Origin: Latrodectus hesperus
Lineage: Eukaryota; Arthropoda; Arachnida; Araneae; Theridiidae
Direction of reading: 5' to 3'
NCBI GenBank assembly: GCA_037975125.1
Contig: CM075851.1
Coordinates: forward strand, 127,332,981 to 127,396,980
Length of the DNA stretch: 64,000 nt
Shown here: positions 48,459 to 64,000 of the stretch, in pieces
Layout of the letters: each line of letters starts with the position of its first letter
How positions within the stretch are numbered: position 1 is the stretch's first letter
The notes under the pieces: generated by a model
Database searches by the model: none
The model's input: only the letters and a program-made list of their open reading frames with translations
What the model was told of the DNA's origin: nothing
Program-made: the position numbers and the translations under genes

Positions 48459-51400
48459 TAAAAGAAAATATTCTTATTTAAATAAATACTTTATATAGGT
48501 AAAAACTATGCAGCACAACCATCTGATTGACAGAGACGTCTTGAAGACCAGCGAAGTATATCAGCCATACAAAGTTTTAGGAAATGAAGCATTTTAGGCA
48601 AGTCTGAAAAAGTGCGAAAATATTTGTTCATTTAGGAGATTTCATTATCAGTAGCTTTTATATTGTCTGAGTGCCATTGATTTCGATTCTTTTAATTAAA
48701 CAAATAATATATCAATATACTAAAATTTATCTCATAATGATTTAACAAGCAAATCATTTAAATATTGCTTTCTTAGTACACAAAAAATGTTTCATTCAAA
48801 AGTGATTCGAAGAATTTGTTGAAATAATACTAAATAAACTAATAAAAAAGTGAAATTTTTTGTAAATTGAACTGTCAATGCTTATTTTGCTTCAAATACA
48901 TAATGTGGCATTTAAAAACAATTCATATTTTTATATAAAATAACTTTCTTATTTTATATCTTTAAACCTAGATCTCATCAAAAATTTCTTTTGTTTTTGT
49001 TGTTTTTGTTTGATATCATTTCGTATTTTGTACTATAAAAATCAATATTTTATATAATTTGCACCAGAGGTTCCCTGACAATCACAATGTTTGTAGCAAC
49101 GAAAATTTGATTTTGTGCCAAAAAGTATTTATATAATCTATTGAAAATAATTACTAACTTCTAAATCAATGTGTTATTTTTAAGCATGCAATTATTAATT
49201 CATTTTTCCTGGAAAGAATCCAAAATGCTTACATTGTTTTCAATTGGATTTGTATAAATAAAATAATGACACATTAAACTGTATTTTATGTTTTCTTATG
49301 CAATAATTAAATTTTTACAATAATTAATCGAGTAATTAAATACAAGTAGGGGTATTTTATCTAAATATTTGCGATACTACCTTTGTTTTTTTTAAAGTAA
49401 CAATGACAAAATAATAGATTAAAATTTTTGTAGATGTCCATAATATTACGAAAAATATTTTGAATAATGTTGGTAAATTATTACTTAATTTAGTTTATTA
49501 TAGTAACTTTAATAAATCATTGTATAGTTAAAGAAATTTTTATAGAAAAATGTAATTTTATGTATACATTTATCCAAATATTAAAAATAGTAATTTTTGA
49601 AAGTATAACCTGAAAAGTAATAAATCACCATGCGGAAATATTAATTAAATTTAAATAAAATTATCAGAATCTCTTAAAATTCCATCAAATAATAGTGATA
49701 CATCCAAATCATAAAGCGAGAATTATTTTCAAGAGTATAAAGTCATTCGTTTCCCATGCTTTAAAATTTAATATTTTTGAGTTGGTTCTTATTCTGCACC
49801 TAACATATGGATTATAAAATTCAGACAATAATAAGCATACGTTACAACTGAAGCATATAAGTATATTTAATTCACACATTTCTTCAAAATATTTGAAAAT
49901 AAAATAGGAGCAATAAACTTATTAAAAATCTATTGTAATTATTGTAAAATCATATGTTAGCAAATACATATGCTATTCACAAAATTCTGCGGAGTTGTAT
50001 CGTTTATTGGATAATTAAATTAATGAATGGGAAAATGAATAACTATATATTGTTTTTGATATTTTCTTTTTAATCTGATTTAGATGTTTTGAATTTCTGA
50101 ACTTTCTACTTTTCTCAGTTACGAAACAAAACAGTTTAATCCTTGTTCAATGCATTGAAAATATTTGGTGTCTATTCATCTTTTATAATTCTTGTAATCT
50201 TGTTTTTAATCATGATATTATACTTTCTTCTTACTTTTTTATGTAAATTATTTTTTTACTTAAACAGCTATTTATGCTTAATGTTTTCCAAAATTTTTAG
50301 ATTTAAAATATATGAAACATAATTGTTACGATTTTGATAAGTAATTAACTTCAAGTTTTGAATTATATTTTCTTTGATGTTTTTCTTTTCAATATGCTGC
50401 TACATAAGCTATTCAATAATAGGTAGATATTGTTTTTGTTTTTCTATTTAGGATTACCAGAGATTTGTTATAATTTCTAAGCGTTTCTAAGCGTATTAAG
50501 CTGTTTATTTAACTGGCGTAAATATTACTTTGTTACCTCTAAAAATATTTGCGATTTAGTAACAAATTTTACATGCCACACAATTAAAAGCTTAAATGTA
50601 TTTTTTTGTCATTTCAATAAGTGATTCTATTTTATATGTCCATTTAAAAGAAAATTTTTTTATAGAAAACAAAAAAAAATTCTTTATCTAAAAATATTTA
50701 ATCAATTTAATAGTTGTTCTTAGTAGGCAAAATAAGGGAAAAGAAATATATGGTATACTACGCATAGAAAAATATTTAGCTTACATATAAAGGACTGACT
50801 GAATTTTTAGCTATAAGCAATATACAAGTGACTTTAAGGCATTGGTAATAATATTTTATAATAAATACAAATACTGCACAATTTTTACAAGTGGTGCACC
50901 CCAATCCTGAGCTCACAATTGATTTTAACAAGTGAAAATATTTATAATATTTTCATTCATCAGTTTATTCTATTATTATTAATTTTAATTTTAAAAAATA
51001 TGTCTTCTGATTTACCCTTCTTGTTTTCTTTTAACTTTATTGCTTTCTTCTTTTTTTACAGAATCTTAATCAAAATTAACTGCCAATACTAATGAACTTA
51101 AATTAATTAAACATGAAAATGTATTTTTGAAATTTCCTATTTAGATAGATCAGAGAAAAATATCATGAAATAAATACATCAATATTACTCTTAAAGCACT
51201 ACCATATAAAAAAAAATTTAAAATATCATTATCTGTATTTATTGAAAATATAGTTCGCAATTAAAATATTAAAAAATATAGTTCACATTAAAGGACACTT
51301 AAACGTACAGAAAAATGTTGCTCATGAGAGAAGTCCCTCATAAATGCTCCAAATTAAATTTAAGGAACAAATAATAATCTTTTACAATTATTTCAAAATT

Positions 51401-52808
51401 AAATAAGTCCAAAGTTTTTATATAAATTTTCTATTTAATTTCAGTAATTCCATTAGTATATAGAAATGTGCAAAGTTTATTATATAGCATTTTAAAATTT
51501 GTAAGAAGGCTATTTTAATGAAATACTGAAATTTTTTATTTGATGGTTAAATATAAAATTTATTTTTAAATACAGAAAGCTTTAATCAGCAAAGTAGTAC
51601 AATGAAATGAATTCGAAAATATAGGAACACTGACCATTTTAATGCACATATTTAAGTAGAAGAAATTATCATAGTTACGCAAGCATTGAGAACATGTAAG
51701 AAAATAATCATATTTTGAAAGTAAAAAATAAAAATGTATAAAGCACAAAAATATGATCACAAAAATTTATAAAATATTAATACATTTGTAATGACTAGAA
51801 TTTTGAGTAATAATTATTGAATATATTCACTCATTGCTATGTATTTATTATAAAATAAATTCGTTGTAGGACTTAATTTACAATTAAAGTTGCCTGTAAT
51901 ATTCAAATATAGAATATAGAACTATAACTTATACCATTTATGCACTCATAGTAAGGAATTTTAAGCAGTTTAATTAAAGTAAAAAAAATAATGGACAAAG
52001 CATTAAATTTTAGGTAAAGTAAAAATAAATGATAGATTAAAATTTAGTTAAATATATTATATTAAATATAAAATTAGCAGTTAAATATCTGTTTAAACAA
52101 TTCATGTTATTAAAAGTATAATTACTAAATTATAAATTTTAAAAATAATTTATTTAAAACGGTGAAAACTTGTCGTATAATTAAATATTTGTAGAAAATG
52201 TATGTGGATTGTAAACATAATATTATATATTTATCAGACATTTATTATCAAGAAACAGATAAAAATTATTAATCTTTCTTTTTAATTTGAAAATATTTAA
52301 ATAATAATTTTTATAAATGCTACTTCATGTTTTAAGTGCAAAAAATAATGCCATTTGAGATGGCAATTTTTAAAGAGAAGTCTCATTTTCGTGCAAATCA
52401 TTACTAGAAAAATATTTGGACAAAAATATTTATCAAAACTATTTTTATGATAAAATTATATAAGAAAATTAGGACTAAAATTTTTTCTCAGGAATTTATG
52501 TTAGAAATTGATATTATTAAAAATTGTTTTGTCAGATTTTGTCATAATATTATATTAATAATTTGTACTAATTTCCTAACTAACAGTAAATATTGCTATT
52601 AAGTCTAAAAGAAAAATATTTAAGACACATTTATAAGTATATTTAGTTCTACCAAAGGAATGTATAATGGAAATAGTTTTTGATTTAAATAGATATATGT
52701 ATATATAACATTTACAATGCTTTAAATATTCATTCAATAACTATCCAAAATGTTCCTTTTCTGTTCTAGAAAAACAGAAAAAATCATGTTAGTAAAATAT
52801 TGAAGTTC
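48459..52808. other. AT-rich spacer between elongase B and the CAP gene
   Basis: No gene, RNA or transposon recognised. About 51000-51540 aligns to the 3' end of duplication unit 1 (24780-25110). The remainder is AT-rich with short A and T runs. Confidence 0.5.
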
Positions 52809-55800
52809 TTATTTTTTCAATGGAGGTACATTTTCGGTGAATCTCCCAACAAAATTTCCGGGTGGATCATAGTTTGCAACTACAAGCACCTTTCCAGATT
52901 TACTTCTGGCCCAAGCCACACCCATTTTCTTACTCTCTTTCCAAATTACTTGGGTGAAATGACCTGCAAAAAATTCCTTTATAATGCCATTCAAAAACTA
53001 TTTAAATATCACTCATGATCTTTGTCTTTAATAAAATATATAAGACAATTGCAGGAGTAATAGAATGCATTTATATTTTGTTTGTAAATTATATTTCAGG
53101 GAATATCGTGTAAAGCACTATATATTTATAAATACTTTTTATAAAGCAATTCATAATAATTTATAATTCATTATTTTTTAAAATGAAAATTATATAGCCG
53201 TCTACCCTGTCTTGTGGTCAGAGTGCCTGACTGCAGATAGAGAGTCCTAGGTTCGAATCCTAGTTCGGGCATGGATGCACTCTCTGTCTATCCTGTATTT
53301 GTCCTTTCTTTGTATGAATGAATTGTGAATGGTTGGCCACCCTGTAAACGGGTTCATATGGAACATATGTACTGAGGAAGTTGGACTCCACAGCAAAATA
53401 TGGTTCAGTTGGAAAAGTGGAGTAGCGTATTGTCAGCCTGGCTGGCACAAGACAACAACAACATGAAAATTATATAATACTTGTATTAACAAAAGAGATT
53501 AAGATTTTATTTTGTAATTTTTCCAAAAAAATATTTTATATAAATAAAATATTATTTTTTAATTTAAAAAATTTTCTTTGTAATATTTCCATATTTATTT
53601 CCTATATAATTCACTATTTTTCGTAACTCACATTTTGCACTTAACTTGCTTGACAAGAATACAGCATAAAATTTTATGTGAATATTAAAAGAAAAGTTTT
53701 ACATATTAAGCACAACTACATTGAAAATATATAGTTAAAATGTGAAAAATAACTAATTGCATAAATTAAAATTTAGCTCTCAACAAATTATTAAAATTAC
53801 ATATTATCAAATAATTTTTTACCTGATTTTAGTGTCCTTGGTTCTTGTCCGAATGTAAAATCTTTTATTTCGCTGTACCAACTTTCAACAGCTTCCTTAC
53901 CTTCAGCAAAATATGAAAAGATATCAGAAAAGGAAATTTATAATATTTTTTCCCCATTTTATTATATTTTCCACTTTAAAATGTTGAGGAATTTTAGGAA
54001 TGTTATTCACAATATGAAATACAATGTTAATTAAATTTAATAGTCTGCTGATTTAATTGCATATTTAGTATAATGGAAAATATATTGCAAAGTAGAAATT
54101 TTTAAACTTTTGCGACTGCACTTTTAATAAATACCCTAGATTATAAACTTATAAGCAGTTTTAATTTTTTTCATAAAATATCTATTATTACTTTGAAGAA
54201 TATATTAGATACATTTCATGCATAGAATTAGTTATTTATGTTAATAAAACCTAGACAATTTTAAATTTGAAAATCATAAATTAACAAAATATTTCCAAAA
54301 ATGTATTTTTTCAATGAAATTATTTTTAATTAGTTTTAAAACAAAATTGCGTACTATAAAAACAGGCAAGATAAATGATTTATATTTATATATTTGCAGA
54401 ATAATAAACTTAAAACTAGTTATAATGTATTTCCTTTTATATTAAAATAAAGTACGATAGGAAAAAGCATTTTCTCAGCAATGTTAATTTCATTTATCTA
54501 TTAAGCATGGTTTTAGAAATAGAATATTTTGCCTCATATGTCTTCGTATTTAAGTAATAAAACAATAACTTTTAACGATAATATTATTTGAAATTATTTC
54601 AAATTGCAGTTTCTTTAGAAAATGATACATATTTTCAATGAATGAACTGCCATAATTTAATTTTTCATAATTAATTTAATTATTTAAAACATATCAAGTA
54701 CTTGGATTGTTTCAAATATATTTTTCCTTTAAAGCACATATTATTAGTTAGTCATTATATATTGAGCTTTTATTTAAAAATAAATGTAAATAGAAATTTA
54801 AGTGTAATATTTTAATTTAATAAAATTATTAAAATAAATTGTTAGAAATAAAAATTAATTGTTTACTTTAATCAGCAAAAATATTTGTATAAAATGATCC
54901 TCACCTGTTACTAAATGATTAGGATCAGAACTCCATTTCATAAAAATGTTTTCCCCGTACTTTCTTTCAGTACGGTGTTCGAATCGATCAGTAGCTGCTA
55001 AATGATTGGCCCATTCCTTAGAATAGGAGCAAATCTAGGAAAATTACAAAAAAATTAAAATAAAAATAAAAAAATCCTTAAAAACTATTTAAAAATTTAT
55101 TTTTAACTAGAAAACAAATACTTTCATACGTTGATTTAGCAAATTTCTCATTTTTATTTGATAAAATATACCTAATAAAAATAAGCAATTGTCCTGTCAA
55201 TTGATATAATTCTTTGAATGATATAAAATATTAGAAGTATTATAATTTACTTAAATATATCTTCGTAAAAATATGCATTGTTTGCGAAGTATTAAAAATC
55301 TCGGCTTATACATATTAAAGTACATATATTTATGATTTAAAAATATACAAGGCAAAAGTTCATTGAATACAAATTATCAGGATAATTTTTATATGAATTT
55401 GAGTAATTCAAAAAAAAATAAATGCATTAATAAAAAATTTCTCAATTTATAATGCAATAAAATAAAGTATAATTTTAATATTACATGTTGAAATTAAATG
55501 AAAAATTTAAGTAATAAGTTTCTTTAAATATTATTCTGATAATTTAATTTTAATAGTTCGGTTCGAATTCTGTTGCTTAAATATATATTTATTTTATAAT
55601 TAAAATACGAATTTTGGCTTCAGCTTTAAAATACTTATACTTAGAAAAGTATGCTCAGTTCATTTTGATCTTTAGGTTCTTTGTTACGAATTTGTTTTAA
55701 ATTCTTTATATAGGAAATGAGTATTGCTTGAAAATTATATGCTGTAAAACGTAAATGATATTGCAATAAAATTTACATTTTTTAAAGAAAAATTATTGCA

Positions 55801-57818
55801 ATTTATTACAGAAATAAATTGATTTAATTACACAAAAATTATACATCGAATTATTTATTAGAATAAAATAAATGGTTGCAGATAACTACATTATTGGTGA
55901 ATAGTTTTTAGCGAATAACTGTGGTAACTTAAAATACTTTTTTAAAAATACAAAATAAAGATTAATTATTTTCTATTTTAATTTTTAAATCAATATTCAA
56001 AACACATACGATTTATAATAATAAATAATTTAGACCTTGAAATTAATTTATGTTAACTAATTTTCATAAGATATTCCTGTGTATATCAAATACTGAAATA
56101 CTTTTGAACAATATCTGAAAACAAATGTAACTTCAAGGAATATCATCTTATCTAGTGCTCTATCTATCATCTTATCTAGTGCACGAATTAAATAAAAGAT
56201 ACTAAAAAGTGAAATATACTAAATTTCTTTACCTCTTTTGACAATGATAAGCTTGGTACACCGTGCAGCTTTCGGTATTCATTGTGAGCTTCCAAGCATT
56301 CTTCTTCAAATTTCCCTGGTTTTACAGTAGCTTTGCTGCTAGACTTTTTAGCAGTATCTGCACTCTCACTGGCTTTAGTTGACTGTGGTTTCGATTTGCT
56401 GAACCCCAATTTTTCGACCAATGATTTGCTTCTTGGTTTTTCAGTCTGTTCTTTTCCCTCCCCATAGGTTTCGATCGTTTCTTCGATAATTTCTTTCTGC
56501 CCGTCACTGTTAGTGTAAATAATCTGCTTGGTTACACTTGTACCGCCGCACTGGAATTTTTCGGGATCTAGATTAAGCTTCTTGAAGGCTGAGTCAAAAT
56601 TTTCTTTTGTGCAAGTGATTGTAGTCGTGGTGGTTTGAACGCCTCCGGTTTTTTCTACTCTTTCTGTAGTAATTTTCCTAGTTGTCTGTTGAATCATAAT
56701 TAAAATATAGTTTAAACAGTTAAAAGAATTGATATTTTTGTAATATATTTTTGATATGAGATATAAATTTCAAAACGTAAAGATACTCATGTAAAAATAA
56801 TAAGCGGATAAAAAAGCATATATCATAAGGTTTCAGCTTTATTTTTTTTATTTCGAGGCTTAAATAAATCTAGTATAAAATGCATTTTGAAATGCGCATA
56901 TATTATTAAAAACTATAAAAATTATTTTTAATTTAAGCAGAAATATTTATATTTAAACTATCAATGAATGCTAACAAATTTTATTTTGGTAAAAAAACTT
57001 TGTTATATTTACATCATTAAATCATAAGATTGAAATATAAATAATTTGAATAATTAAGATTAATTAAATACAAATACTTCACAAATTGCGATTGCAAAAA
57101 TATTTGTGCTTTTTTGAAAAAAAATGATATTTTTCTAAAATATTTGCTTTAAAAAAGACCATTAATAATTCAAGAACATAATGATTATTTAACTCATACT
57201 TAAATACCCAATTATCATAAAGCTCATTAATTATCTGAACATGAATTTTATTAATTGAATTTTATTTATGTCAGATTCAAATTCAGCATAAAAAGTAAAA
57301 AATATTTAAAAATATTTTCACTTCGCAGAAACTTTAACCTAAAAAAGTTTCGCTAAAATTAATGCCCAAAAAGATTATAATTAATGTTAATTAATGCTAA
57401 CTATGTTAAAAAAATCTTTTATCATACCCATTATTTAATTCAATAATTTTATTGCACATAAATAACATATTATGTTTTCTTTTTTGTAAATGTTTTCATA
57501 ACTATTTTAAAATAAGATCTTTATTCCTAAAATTGTTATTATCGGAAAGTAATGTTAAACATATAGTAAATTCCAGCACAATATAAATAAACTATTTAAA
57601 ATATTCGGGGAATATCTTCAAGGATTATGATCAGATGTATTTGATTTATGCTTACAATTTAAAAACCTGCAATACATTGTATTGCAATTAGGAAAAAGCA
57701 TTTAAAAATATATAATAATGTATTATATGCACTATACATTGCACATAATAAAAGGAATTTACATATTTACCTTGCTTTCTTCAGCTTCTTTAGTAGTTTT
57801 TAAGTTTGATTTAAACAT
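52809..57818 (-). CDS. CAP-domain protein, GAPR-1/GLIPR2-like, with N-terminal extension
   Basis: Coding exons in order of translation: 57818-57771, 56685-56233, 55034-54905, 53900-53823, 52963-52809. All have AG/GT borders and consistent phases, giving 287 residues. The CAP domain (about 141-287) includes AHNEYRKLHG, GHFTQVIW (CAP1 signature, about 237-244) and YDPPGNFVGRF (CAP2). The CAP cavity residues are present: His187, Glu195 (YGEN), Glu221 (WYSE), His238. There is no signal peptide and no extra cysteine-rich domain, so it belongs with intracellular, Golgi-associated GAPR-1 relatives, which bind lipids, rather than with secreted CAP proteins. Residues 1-140 are an unusual Thr/Ser/Lys-rich extension with VQTTTTTITCTKENFDSAF and IIEETIETYG, probably partly disordered. 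The ATG at 57818 follows an acceptor at 57835-57836, implying a 5' UTR exon upstream. Cellular role here is inferred only from the family. Confidence 0.9.
53197..53462 (+). mobile_element. tRNA-derived SINE with 14-bp target-site duplication
   Basis: Direct repeats ATGAAAATTATATA at 53183-53196 and 53463-53476. A-box-like head, perfect B box GGTTCGAATCC, GGGCATGGATG, CCCTGTAAACGGG and an (ACAAC)-type tail. It lies in the last intron of the CAP gene, antisense to it. Confidence 0.92.
53901..54904. other. Intron 3 of the CAP gene
   Basis: AT-rich with nothing recognised. The same holds for the gene's other introns (55035-56232 and 56686-57770), apart from the SINE in the last one. Confidence 0.55.
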
Positions 57819-58199
57819 CTTGTTTCTGTTTATTCTAAAACAAATATTAATTTTGAATGAAAAATAAATGTTTGTCTAATAGCATAAGCAATAAAACAAT
57901 AAAAATGTATTCACTTTAAATATTATTGACAGATCTATGTGATAATTATTCAACAGAAATTGGCAATTTTAAATTGAATATGACATGTCTACAACTTAAT
58001 GGCTCTCTCTTATTTGCATTTAAAAATATATTCTGAATTATTATGTATAAAACCACGTGTCTTACATTAAAAATTAAGAATTAAAAACAATTCTCATTAA
58101 ATTTATAATACCATAAAACTTAATCTTTGATTATAATAATATTTTCAATTCGATAAAACAATAATGATTATCTGACAATCTTTAACGATTAAGTTTGAT

Positions 58200-58340
58200 G
58201 TTAGTTCATCCGCAATGCATCAGGGATAATGCTCCCAGTTTTGTTCGCGCTGTCCAGACGGCGCTAGCTAACTGATCTATTGAATAAAAGAGACGGTAGT
58301 TCCTCTTTCGTAACCATGGTAACGCACGTGAAGGAAGTTA
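58200..58340 (-). promoter_or_regulatory. Candidate promoter region of the CAP gene
   Basis: A short CpG-containing block in otherwise AT-rich DNA, about 380-520 bp upstream of the CAP start codon, where a 5' UTR exon and promoter are expected. It contains a 14-bp palindrome-like GTAACCATGGTAAC (58310-58323), similar to an RFX X-box, directly next to an E-box CACGTG (58325-58330). Function is inferred from position and motif only. Confidence 0.35.
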
Positions 58341-58502
58341 TTATTTTCACTGGAAATATATTTTATTTATTTTCAAGGTCCATATAAAGTCATGATATTT
58401 AACACACAGAGTTTCTGCATTGTATATTTTGTGCATATCTCACGTGAGCAAGGATTACCACCGAAAACTGTAATTTTGTGACGCATTTTACAAATTTATT
58501 AT

Positions 58503-58580
58503 AATGATATTTAGGAGAGTTATAATTATTTCAATGATATTTAGGAGAGTTATAATTATTTCAATGATATTTAGGAGAGT
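58503..58580. repeat. 30-bp tandem repeat, 2.6 copies
   Basis: Unit AATGATATTTAGGAGAGTTA and following, period exactly 30, with copies starting at 58503, 58533 and 58563. The copies are essentially identical, so the array is young. Confidence 0.95.
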
Positions 58581-60708
<2,128 letters not shown>

Positions 60709-60806
60709 GCAAAATAATAAATATGGTTCATATACTCACAAAATCTTAGGAACTAATGAAGCATTGAAAAAAATTTTCTTTTATTTTTTATGTTTTCTCT
60801 CTTTAG

Positions 60807-61001
60807 GCAAAACTTCCGCTGTCAAAATTAGTTTTGTCAACTGCGTCTCTAGCTACACGTGTACTGGTTGTTACTTTTACTTTTATCTCGCTTTTTGTAT
60901 TAGCGTGTAAGATAACAAATCGCTGTGTTGCACCGGTGCTTTATGGATCCTTATCGACGGAACTAATTGCAAATCATAGGTGGAATGACAGGATATCCTG
61001 A
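60807..61001 (+). other. Exon-like open segment, unidentified
   Basis: A good acceptor (TTTTCTCTCTTTAG, ending 60806) opens 64 codons to a TGA at 60999-61001, in a block that is clearly richer in G+C than its surroundings. The translation has a hydrophobic, membrane-like stretch ([19 protein letters not shown]) followed by a polar tail. No ATG or upstream exon was identified. It could be the last exon of a small membrane protein, or an unrelated G+C-rich insert. Confidence 0.2.
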
Positions 61002-61949
61002 TGCCGAAGTTTCGAATTCAGCGTGCATATCCGGTCAGCATTCTTTTGTTATGAGATATAATTTACTTTAATAGAGCTTAAACTGCGTTTAAAGACTTTA
61101 TGAGGTGAAGGAAATCTCATGATGATTATTTAATTGGTTCCTATTCTGAGAGTTATTACTTGAAGAATGCATTTCTAATAACTCTGGCGTCTTTTTGTTC
61201 CACTTTTTTTACAGTAAAAATAATATCTTTTGAATCTTCAATGAAATATCACGAATATATATTTTCATAAATAATTAATAATGTTATTCATCAATAGTAA
61301 AATAATATTATTCACAAATACGTAACATTATTTCTCTTATTTTTGTGTGGTATAATGATGAGAACATTTTTCTGTATTTAACATTAATAATTTTAAAATT
61401 AAAAACAAATTTAGTTCATAAGTTCGTCTATTATTTTCATATATTTCAAGCATATTTTAATCATATGCAGGTATATAGTGTTTATATGAAATTATATTTA
61501 GAAATAAAATAACTGATTATGAATTTTTCTTATTCATTTTCAGTAAGTTTACGTCTCATTTACCCCTTACAAGAAAATCTTATAATCAGTCTAAAGGTAG
61601 TGTATATTTTAACATTTACTTCTGAAATGTCAGTGTTCATTAGATTTTAGTGTGGCTTTTTAGTGACTCAAATTTTTATTTAAATCTTGTGAATTAAATG
61701 TTAATGTAGTAAATGCACTAAGAAATTGAAAGGGATTTTGTGTGTATGAATCAGCTAAAAAGATAACGATGCTTTGCTAATTTTCCGATCTAATTAAAAT
61801 TTCGTTACATTAAAAATACATTTTGGTAGTTTAAAGTGATAATTAAATGTTATCTTTGATTTATACTAATATTTTAACTTTCATAATTTCAAAATTTCCG
61901 GCAAGCTATTAAGAATATTGTTATAAAATTTTCATTTGAATTTTTTGAC

Positions 61950-61952
<3 letters not shown>
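61002..61952. other. Spacer with nothing recognised
   Basis: G+C falls back to AT-rich after about 61130. No supported feature. Confidence 0.45.
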
Positions 61953-62027
<75 letters not shown>

Positions 62028-62028
62028 G
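61953..62028. repeat. (TA)n microsatellite, interrupted once
   Basis: TA array with a single TG interruption near 62000. Confidence 0.95.
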
Positions 62029-63600
<1,572 letters not shown>

Positions 63601-64000
63601 ATTAAGTTTGTATGAATTGCAATTTTACATAGTGTCTTATAAGATGAAGTGTGTTTAAGCACTTTATAATCGATTTATTTTAAATTTTCATTAATGGCGT
63701 AATTATTGCATGTTATTTATTAGATTTAATCTAATATAAATAAAAACTAATGTCAGTTGCACGATATGTAGCGTTTAAGATCTGAGTCTAAATCACGTCA
63801 CAACCATTTTCGTAGCTTGTTATTTAAGGAATATGAAACAAAATGCTTAATTATTGGATGATAATTTTTAAAATTTCCAAATTATTAGTAAATATTAATG
63901 AAAAACAAAAAATTACTATTCTTCATTCGTTTTATTTATTTCATTATGTTTACAATAAGGTAATTTTAATACAGATATAAAATGTGCAAGATGATATATC
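63601..64000. other. Right end of the window, nothing recognised
   Basis: AT-rich sequence with no supported feature. Confidence 0.5.

Noticed and set aside
52800..53018. 72-codon plus-strand ORF
   Set aside because: Antisense shadow of the last exon of the CAP gene.
61544..61596. Small exon between a TTTTCAG acceptor and a GTAGTG donor
   Set aside because: Only 53 bp, with no partner exon or recognisable residues. Such pairs are expected by chance in AT-rich DNA.

Overview
This is AT-rich arthropod nuclear DNA, most likely from an orb-weaving (araneoid) spider. The evidence is spliced metazoan genes with very long introns, many long (AT)n and (CA)n arrays, tRNA-headed SINEs with an (ACAAC)-type tail, and degraded Tc1, Tigger/pogo and non-LTR elements of the sort common in spider genomes. 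The species assignment is inference. There is no prokaryotic content.

Three genes can be assembled exon by exon. Two are tandem, same-strand paralogues of the ELO/ELOVL fatty-acid elongase family: gene A, coding 4859-24365 (+), and gene B, coding 29877-43135 (+). Each has seven coding exons with identical exon lengths and phases and encodes 258 residues. By hand count they are about 81% identical (209/258). Both keep the HxxHH box and end in a KKxx ER-retrieval signal. The third gene, coding 52809-57818 (-), has five coding exons and encodes a 287-residue cytosolic-type CAP protein (GAPR-1/GLIPR2-like). It carries an extra N-terminal region of about 140 residues, rich in Thr, Ser and Lys.

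The two elongase genes lie in a segmental duplication that includes non-coding flanks. Unit 1 runs from about 2.13 kb to about 25.1 kb. Unit 2 starts at about 27.44 kb, and homology to the end of unit 1 reappears near 51.0-51.5 kb. Transposons present in A but absent at the matching site in B show that they landed after the duplication. In A's introns these are a SINE (7018-7195), a 5' fragment of a non-LTR element with a DUF4780-like ORF1 (about 9.2-10.4 kb, minus), a DDE transposase remnant (about 12.0-12.4 kb), a jockey-like LINE ORF1 remnant (about 16.6-17.45 kb), a Tc1 element (about 17.83-19.27 kb), and a Tigger/pogo element (19881-22425) with a 287-bp solo LTR nested inside its dead transposase. 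Another SINE lies in A's upstream flank.

The remaining sequence is AT-rich intron or spacer with simple repeats, two further SINEs (48.15 and 53.2 kb), a 115-bp tandem repeat just left of unit 2, a 30-bp tandem repeat near 58.5 kb, and a few unidentified ORFs. The elongases would act in the ER membrane in very-long-chain fatty acid synthesis. The CAP gene has no evident functional link to them. I see no clearly new biological system. The most original items are the extended CAP protein, the elongase pair, and the nested and post-duplication transposon record.
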